Assembly: GCA_036186865.1 (NCBI GenBank)
Contig: AP025040.1
Span: forward strand, 16,733,890 to 16,797,889
Direction: 5' to 3'
Source: Eustoma russellianum
Lineage: Eukaryota > Streptophyta > Magnoliopsida > Gentianales > Gentianaceae
Length of the DNA: 64,000 nucleotides
Shown here: piece after piece, positions 57,927 through 64,000 of the stretch
How positions within the stretch are numbered: position 1 is the stretch's first letter
Layout of the letters: every line of letters begins with the position of its first letter
The notes under the pieces: model-generated
Database searches by the model: none
Told to the model about the DNA's origin: nothing
The model's input: the letters and a program-made list of their open reading frames with translations, nothing else
Made by a program: the position numbers and the translations under genes

Positions 57927-58387
57927 TCTCTTAAGACACCACATAACATTGCTGCATGTTGCCTGTATTGATTTGATACATGCAACTTGGGTATGGTTTC
58001 TTTCCGTGTTTCTCTCTTTTTTTCTGCATTATACTATCCACATAAGGTTGATGAGCTCCTCAAAATGTTGCCTGTAGTTTTTAAACCACGGGAAAATTTG
58101 GTATGTGATTATTCCCTTCGATATTATATTATGCTGATCTCCATCCTGCACTCTAATGTATGTGCTTTTGCACGTTGTCGAGGCACTATGCTGTGGTGGT
58201 GGATGATTCTTTTATACCGAAACGGCTACAGTTTACCAAGTCTCCCACAAGGGTTGGCCAATTCATACATTTTGTTGCCTTGGACTCACCTAGTCCAAGG
58301 CGACGTAGGTATGTGTCTTGCTCCTTATGCCATTCCAGCACATTTTCAGACTTGTATTCTTTTTACTAATCTGTTGGACCGTGCACC

Positions 58388-61364
58388 TGCAACAAACACC
58401 ACTAGAGGGGGGTGAATAGTGGTTAACGAAAATTACACTACAACCCTTTGTTAAAATCCCCTTTGAAAACAGAATCTGAGACCACTTCAGATTCAGAATC
58501 TGTTTTTGAAAAATTTACAAATAATTATACACAACTCCAAAAATTACGAAACTTCCCAGAATTGAACTTCAATGAGTTAAAAAGACTCTGTCCAAAAAGC
58601 AGACAAAAATAAGATCGTTTGACCCTTCAAACAAATAAAAAGATTCAGATGGTCAATCTGAACAGAATTGGACAGAATGTTGCTGATTTTGCAAAACGTG
58701 TTTCTCTTTGAATACTCAACCAAAAAGGTTGATCTTTATATCAAAATACTCATTAGGAGGTGTAGATGAAGTTTCCAAAAGGCCCTAACCTTAAACAACT
58801 CTTGAAAAATACAGAATTTAAGTTTTCTCAAAACTGGTCAGATTGCAGCCAGATTGGAGCAGTTATCTTGCAAAGACTGAAAGACTAACTTTTCCTTGCT
58901 CAAATCAAGTGATTCTTATTGCAAATGAAAGATAACAGTCTGAAGTATAACTCCACCAAAAATCACCAATTTTGAAAATGTTTAGCTATTTTTTCAAATT
59001 GTGAGAATTTGTGTGAAAACTGCAGTAAAAACGGGCAGAAAACAGAAATAAAGAAACAAGAGAAGAACACCGAGGATTTATCCTGTTTCGGTCAATGTGA
59101 CCTACTCTAGTCTCAAGGAACACCTTTCTTTGGATTTTACTATGAAATGAACACCTTACAACAAGAGCCAAGCTTGATTCTTGGGTTATACACCAACCCT
59201 ACGCAAGACTTGAATAATCACCTTCTAAGCAACACTTAGTTGCAACCTCTCTAACACCTATTGATATAGCCTTATAAGAATGGCTAATAAATCTTACAAA
59301 TGAAGCTCAAGAGGCTTGTAGCTCACCACAACACAACAAGAACACCTTTGCTACAATGAATAAAACAATAACAACAAGAAGATGAAGATGAAAGCTAGAC
59401 AATTCAACAAATGTTTGTGAGCTTCAAGTGTGTTTCATCTTCTTCACCATTGCATCTATTTATAGTGTGAGATGAGCCTTAGAGATAAGATTTCCAATGT
59501 GTCACCATCTTCATCATCAAGTCCAAATGTCTTCTCAACATTGTTTGACCTTGTACACTTGGCAAAATAAAACACAATGATTGGTCCAACTTGGATGTCA
59601 CCTTGGCCGAAAATTTCAACTAAAAAATGACTTGGAATTATCTTGAAAATGTGATGATAATATCACTATAACAACTCCATCATCTTCTCAACTTTTTGGC
59701 AAGATAATAGGCATGTGAGCTTGACCATTTTAAATCCAAAAATCTGCTCCAAGAACACCTTTAGTAGTCGTGGGCTACTTTGAATTTTACCAAAAATATT
59801 TTTGATTTTCTTTAATAAAATAAGAAAGGATAATACCACCAAATTATCCTCAACTCCAAGCACAATAATAGGACATGTGAATTCTTCATTTGACTTCAAA
59901 AATCTGCTAATAAAACCCATAATGACCATATAGCCGTTGGCTATATTTTTGAAATTTCTATGTTGGCAATTTTGCCAACTAGCTCTTTGGTTGGTCCATT
60001 TGTCTCCAACTCACAAAATAAATACACCATCATATACATCTGAATATATGAGTTTTTTAACATATATATATGTGTAGCAACTCCGATTTTTGAAGAAAAA
60101 ATAAATAGATAACAATTGACAAGATTATGTCAACGTGTAACACCGAAATTCTCCAATATTTCTTCTTATATGTCAAGAACATTTCCACACCTTTGACACC
60201 TTTAATATCTCTGAATAATGATGATAAATGTTCTCTTATAACATATATAAGAGGGTCTTCAAGAAACAATAGAATGTGACATCTCAAATCTTCACATATC
60301 CAGCTATAGTCAATAATATCATCGGTTGAGAGAATAAGATATAAGATCACCATATTATCTTCAAAATAATAATAACACAGCTCCAAAATGAAGATAATAA
60401 TATGCTCAAGAGATTCCTTGAGTAAAAATACCAAAAATACCCTTGGGGGTGAAATGACCAAAATACCCCTGGTGTGAGAAAACTCCAGAAATGCCCCCGA
60501 TGGTCAGAAATAATCACAATACCACCTTTGTCATGATAAACAAGATAATAATATGCACTTTACATATCTCCACCATATGATGTTACTACAAAACTCAAAA
60601 TACCAATTTTGCCCTTTTTGGTAAGTTGTAGAAACTTCCAAGGCACGTTAGTCACATGACAATAATAATCACCAAAAACACATAATAATCACATAATGAA
60701 CATGTATAATTCATATACAAATGAAAACAATCATTTTAACACATTTTATAAAATTATTTCTAAAAACCCTAGACATCGATAGATCGAAATGCCTCAGCTT
60801 CAGAGATCGATGTCTCACAGAAAGTTTCAGAGTTTGCCTCTGACCTACATCGATCGATCGAAGTGAGTGTTCGATGTACATCGATCGATCAATGTGTCTC
60901 AGGTTTAGAGATCGATGTCTCACAGAAAGGTCTTAAACTTTTCTGCCTTACAAATATCAATCGATGTGAGAGATCTATGTACATAGATTGATCGATGTGC
61001 AGCAACCTAAGAGATCGATGTCAACTTTTTCAACTTTTTCAACTTTTAATGACATATAACACCATGTGTGACATTTTTAAGTATTCACCACTTAAAATCA
61101 TGACTTTGAAGATTATCCAAACATATTTCTCAACATTCTCCCCTTTTTGGATGATTTTCAAAATAACCTAACATGCTTTTAATGTCACAACTTATAACCA
61201 AAAGTTTAACTAAATGTTTTCAACTTTTAAATAGTATGTTGCTCCCCCTCAACTCATACTCTCCCCCTTTAACCTATGCTCCAAAATTTATACCAATTAA
61301 AACTTAGCATATAATTCATCATGACTTACCAAACTAAAATCCATGACTTACCAACTAAAATCAT
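58388..61364 (-). mobile_element. Second copy of the ~2.7 kb copia LTR, with its 3' internal edge
   Basis: LTR 58388-61135. On the minus strand it starts TGTTGAGAAATATG, preceded by the purine tract AAAAAGGGGAGAA (61136-61148), and ends CTATTCACCCCCCCTCTAG then TGGTGTTTGTTGCA. About 215 bp of internal 3' sequence (61149-61364) remains; everything upstream is gone. It has a TATA box near 59459 and ATCGATCGAT clusters at 60775-61020. It interrupts the LINE. No target duplication found. Confidence 0.75.
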
Positions 61365-62422
61365 GTAATGCTGCTTTTTCGAGCTTCGGACGATGTCTTC
61401 TCGTTTCCATATGGACAACTACCAACAATTACAAGAGTATCCTTGCAACTTCAGAACTTCTGATAGCACCTCAACATGACTTAACTTATGGACACACAGA
61501 GCGCTATCTTTGTATCAATAGCTTCTCCATTCTTCGATGTATCATTTTTCGCATTGTATTTTCCAATTTATCCAATTGTATAAATATGTACGCTTTTTCC
61601 TTCGCCAAGATTTTATCCACAAGGGTGGTTTTTCTTGTCAATGTTTTAATGCGGCATATCATATACGATTGGAGATTGGAAATCATTACTTCTTTACACT
61701 ACCGTTTTTCATATGATGACAATTCCTATGATGTACTATGGTATTCCTCCGCCATAAGTGAGGTGATTATTTAATAAAAAGTCGCTTTTATTAAAAAAAA
61801 GCACACACATCCAACTATGAAACAAATTATACATATGCTTGATCCTCACATTTATACGAAAATATAATTATGTGGTTCGCAAAATTATAACAGATACAGA
61901 TAGGATACTTACTGGAATACGTATATACTATACCGAAGGATTGAAATGCGGATTTTGTTGGATTAAAATCCCACTTTTCCTCTCTTATGGATGGCATCCG
62001 ACTGGTGGCTTGAGTGAAGATGGCTGGTCGATTTTTTTATGTGTGTAAGGGTTAGAGTATGGTTTTATGTATAGATAGAGTTTGGGTTCTTAATTGATGT
62101 AGTGAATATATTTAGGGTTTATTGAGCAAAACAATCTCCCTTCTCCTCTCTATAGGGTGGTCGGTCGAATCGTTAAGATAGGGGAATGGTGGTGCTGATT
62201 TCTTGTGTGGTATGTAGCATTAGGGGATATTTTTGTAGGTATATATAGACAATTAGGTTTCCTAAGGGATTAAGGAGTTACACATTTAAGGTTAATCCAA
62301 ATGATTTGATTCATATCCCTGATTTTTTGGAACTTAATGATAATCATTACCTATACTTATTATTCTAATTTTCCTTTTAAGCATTTTCTTTTATTTTCTT
62401 TTACAAATTCTTGGTTGTAACA

Positions 62423-63302
62423 TTTCTGTCTTCTTACAAAAAGTTTTGTCCTTGAAACTTGGGTACCTTAGTTGAATAAGTGTGGGTACTTCTTCCGCAC
62501 TTCTTCTTCTAGCTCCTATGTCGCTTCTCGTCCGTATGGTTAGTCCACTGAACTTGTACGTATGGGATCACTTGCCTCTGCAAAACTTGATACTCATGGT
62601 CCACGATGTGTATTGGTAATTCTTCGTATATTTCATCGCTTCTCACTTTCAGTGATCGCTCTTTCTACACATGACTCGGGTCAGGAACATATCGCCTTAG
62701 ATGTGACAAATGAAAGATATTATGTACTTACATAACGCTGGAGGTAACGCTAAGCGATACGCCAATGTCCCAATCCACTCAAGTTTCATAGGGTCCAATG
62801 TATCTTGGGCTTAGCTTACCTTTTTCTCCAAATCACATTACTCCTTTTAATGAGGAAACCTTCAGATATACTTTTTTGACCACTGCGAACTCCAGAGGTC
62901 TTCTCTTGGAATCCGCCCAACTTTTAATATTATCCTAAGCTAACTTGAGCCTCTCTTCAGTAACCTTTACCTTCTCTAATGTCTGCTCAACTAGCTCGGG
63001 TCTAGTGATAGTCCTCTCCCCAACTTAATCCCAATACAACGGGCATCTACACTTTCCGTCGTATAAAGCTTCAAAAGGCGACATGCCAATCGCGCTATGG
63101 TAACTGTTATTGTATGAAAACTCTATCAGCTTCACCATATTATCTCAATTTCCTTCGAAATCTAACACACAAGCTCTCAGCATATCCTCAAGCGTCTGAA
63201 TAGCCCTCTCTGATTGTCCATCAGTATGGGCACGGAATGATGTACTTATTCTCAATTCAGTCCCCAAGGCTCTGTGACATGCACTCCAAAATCGGGATGT
63301 GA
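62423..63302 (-). pseudogene. Outer gypsy integrase C-terminus and chromodomain remnant
   Basis: The minus strand reads HTDGQSERAIQTLEDMLRAC, LIEFSYNNSYHSAIGMSPFE, KLSPRYIGPYE, HLSHLRRYVPDPSHV, PIHIVDHEYQVL and a chromodomain end EVRKKYPHLFN, with many stops and frame changes. The integrase Glu is visible; the two Asp positions lie beyond the truncation at 63302. Confidence 0.8.
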
Positions 63303-63438
63303 ATCTAGTTTATTCATATCCCTTATTTTCCTATTCCAATCCAATAACCTAATGATAATCATTACATATACTTATTATTATAATTTTCCTTTTAAGTATT
63401 TTTCTTTTATTTTCTTTTACAAATTCTCGGTTGTAGTA
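63303..63438 (-). repeat. Repeat of the outer gypsy LTR end
   Basis: CATATCCC...CTAATGATAATCATTAC... through TTTTACAAATTCTCGGTTGTA matches 62290-62422. It abuts the truncated integrase, so most of the element and of this LTR was deleted. Confidence 0.7.
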
Positions 63439-64000
63439 TATTTTTTCTATCCTTTTCGTCGTACCCAAGGCGCATTTTCCTTTAAGTTTATCTCAATAAC
63501 TTGGATGCAGAAATTTTCGGAAGGTATCTACTGATTCAGTCTAAAACTTTTATTTCAATAACTAATTTAAGTTTTAGGAATAAAATAAAGACTTAGAATC
63601 CTATTCCATTTATTATTCTTTATTTATTTCCTTGTTCTCTTTTTATTTGCTGTAAACTGACGGTGCCCGAGTGACGCTTACTTTCTAGGGACTTTGTCGT
63701 CACATCCAATGTACATAAGACAAATTCTAATTACCTAATTAAGTATATTAAATAAGGGAGTACTTTGGCCATCTAATTAAAATTAACTGTCTTGATCATT
63801 ACATGATGGTTTTTATAATTTCTCGTTTCCTTTGTATTTTATTGTCCCATGATGAACTATTAAGATAAGTAGCAGTTCTTCAATATGTATGCAGAAGATG
63901 ACATTGAAAAAGGAGGGGAAATAGTAAATAGTTTGATTCACTTCTTTCATTTTAGTTTGTTAGTCTATATTAATTTTCTGCATGTGCTAAAATGTTATCT
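63439..64000. other. AT-rich end of the window
   Basis: No gene or repeat recognised. The frame at 63274-63534 is low-complexity (Phe, Tyr, Ile) and spans a transposon edge. Confidence 0.5.

Larger units (their letters stand above)
55420..61800 (+). mobile_element. L1-type LINE, 5'-truncated and split by an LTR insertion
   Basis: Same family as the LINE at 1-2790. RT starts abruptly near 55420. Coding decays to about 57930. The 3' region breaks at about 58388 and resumes near 61365, where a 3' end like 2555-2760 closes with a poly-A (61792-61800). Confidence 0.82.
39670..63438 (-). mobile_element. Outer gypsy element shattered by nested insertions
   Basis: My reconstruction: a minus-strand gypsy 3' LTR starts at 39670 (TGTAGCGATCCGTC) and ends at 62422 (GGTTGTAACA). 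It survives as about 39670-40470, 41202-41711, 44403-44514, 54962-55420 and 61800-62422, some 2.5 kb in all. A remnant of integrase/chromodomain follows (62423-63302), then ~135 bp matching the LTR end again (63303-63438). The two edges and the CTTTC junction are seen directly; the middle pieces are assigned by elimination. Confidence 0.5.

Noticed and set aside
63303..63438. Target duplication for the outer gypsy element
   Set aside because: Flanks (TTATT before 39670, TATTT after 63438) are similar but not identical and too AT-rich to count.

Overview
The window is nuclear DNA of a flowering plant, probably a eudicot. It is a retrotransposon-dense, gene-poor stretch. The signs are a host gene of the plant-specific DUF1639 family with a 454 bp GT-AG intron, Ty1/copia and Ty3/gypsy elements with plant-type primer sites (TGGTATCAGAGC), L1-type LINEs with zf-RVT and RNase H domains, RTE-type LINE 3' ends with short simple-repeat tails, and AT-rich spacers. 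I cannot name the species.

Layout. 1-2.79 kb: 3' part of an L1-type LINE. 3.55-10.94 kb: a complete, fairly young LTR retrotransposon (5-bp target duplication GTCAG, LTRs about 97% alike by eye) with a gag remnant and no pol; its second half holds an antisense, five-exon gene with its own TATA box. 11.75-12.8 kb: a 5'-truncated LINE, minus strand, with its target duplication. 13.14-19.39 kb: a complete but dead copia element, minus strand (target duplication ACAAT). 19.4-24.4 kb: AT-rich DNA with relics: a tandem duplication, an RTE/SINE-like tail, a gypsy LTR fragment and an RNase H fragment. 24.44-29.83 kb: a second dead copia, plus strand. 31.6-32.9 kb (minus): the only convincing host gene, DUF1639 family. 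33.6-38.9 kb: a third dead copia.

39.67-63.44 kb is a nest. I read it as one minus-strand gypsy LTR split by an RTE LINE tail, then a solo copia LTR of about 2.7 kb, then a complete Tekay/Del-like gypsy element (44.515-54.956 kb, target duplication CTTTC), then an L1-type LINE. That LINE is itself split by a second LTR of the same 2.7 kb copia family.

Two features stand out. (1) The pol-less element at 3.5-10.9 kb carries an antisense gene of five exons with GT-AG introns and consistent phases, open for about 672 codons apart from one single-base slip in a homopolymer. Because the introns lie on the strand opposite the genomic RNA, retrotransposition would not remove them. (2) The Tekay-like element has three short introns (79, 73, 72 bp) on its own sense strand. 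They interrupt the protease, reverse transcriptase and RNase H coding, each removes cleanly in frame, and each contains an in-frame stop. The copy is dead from other mutations.
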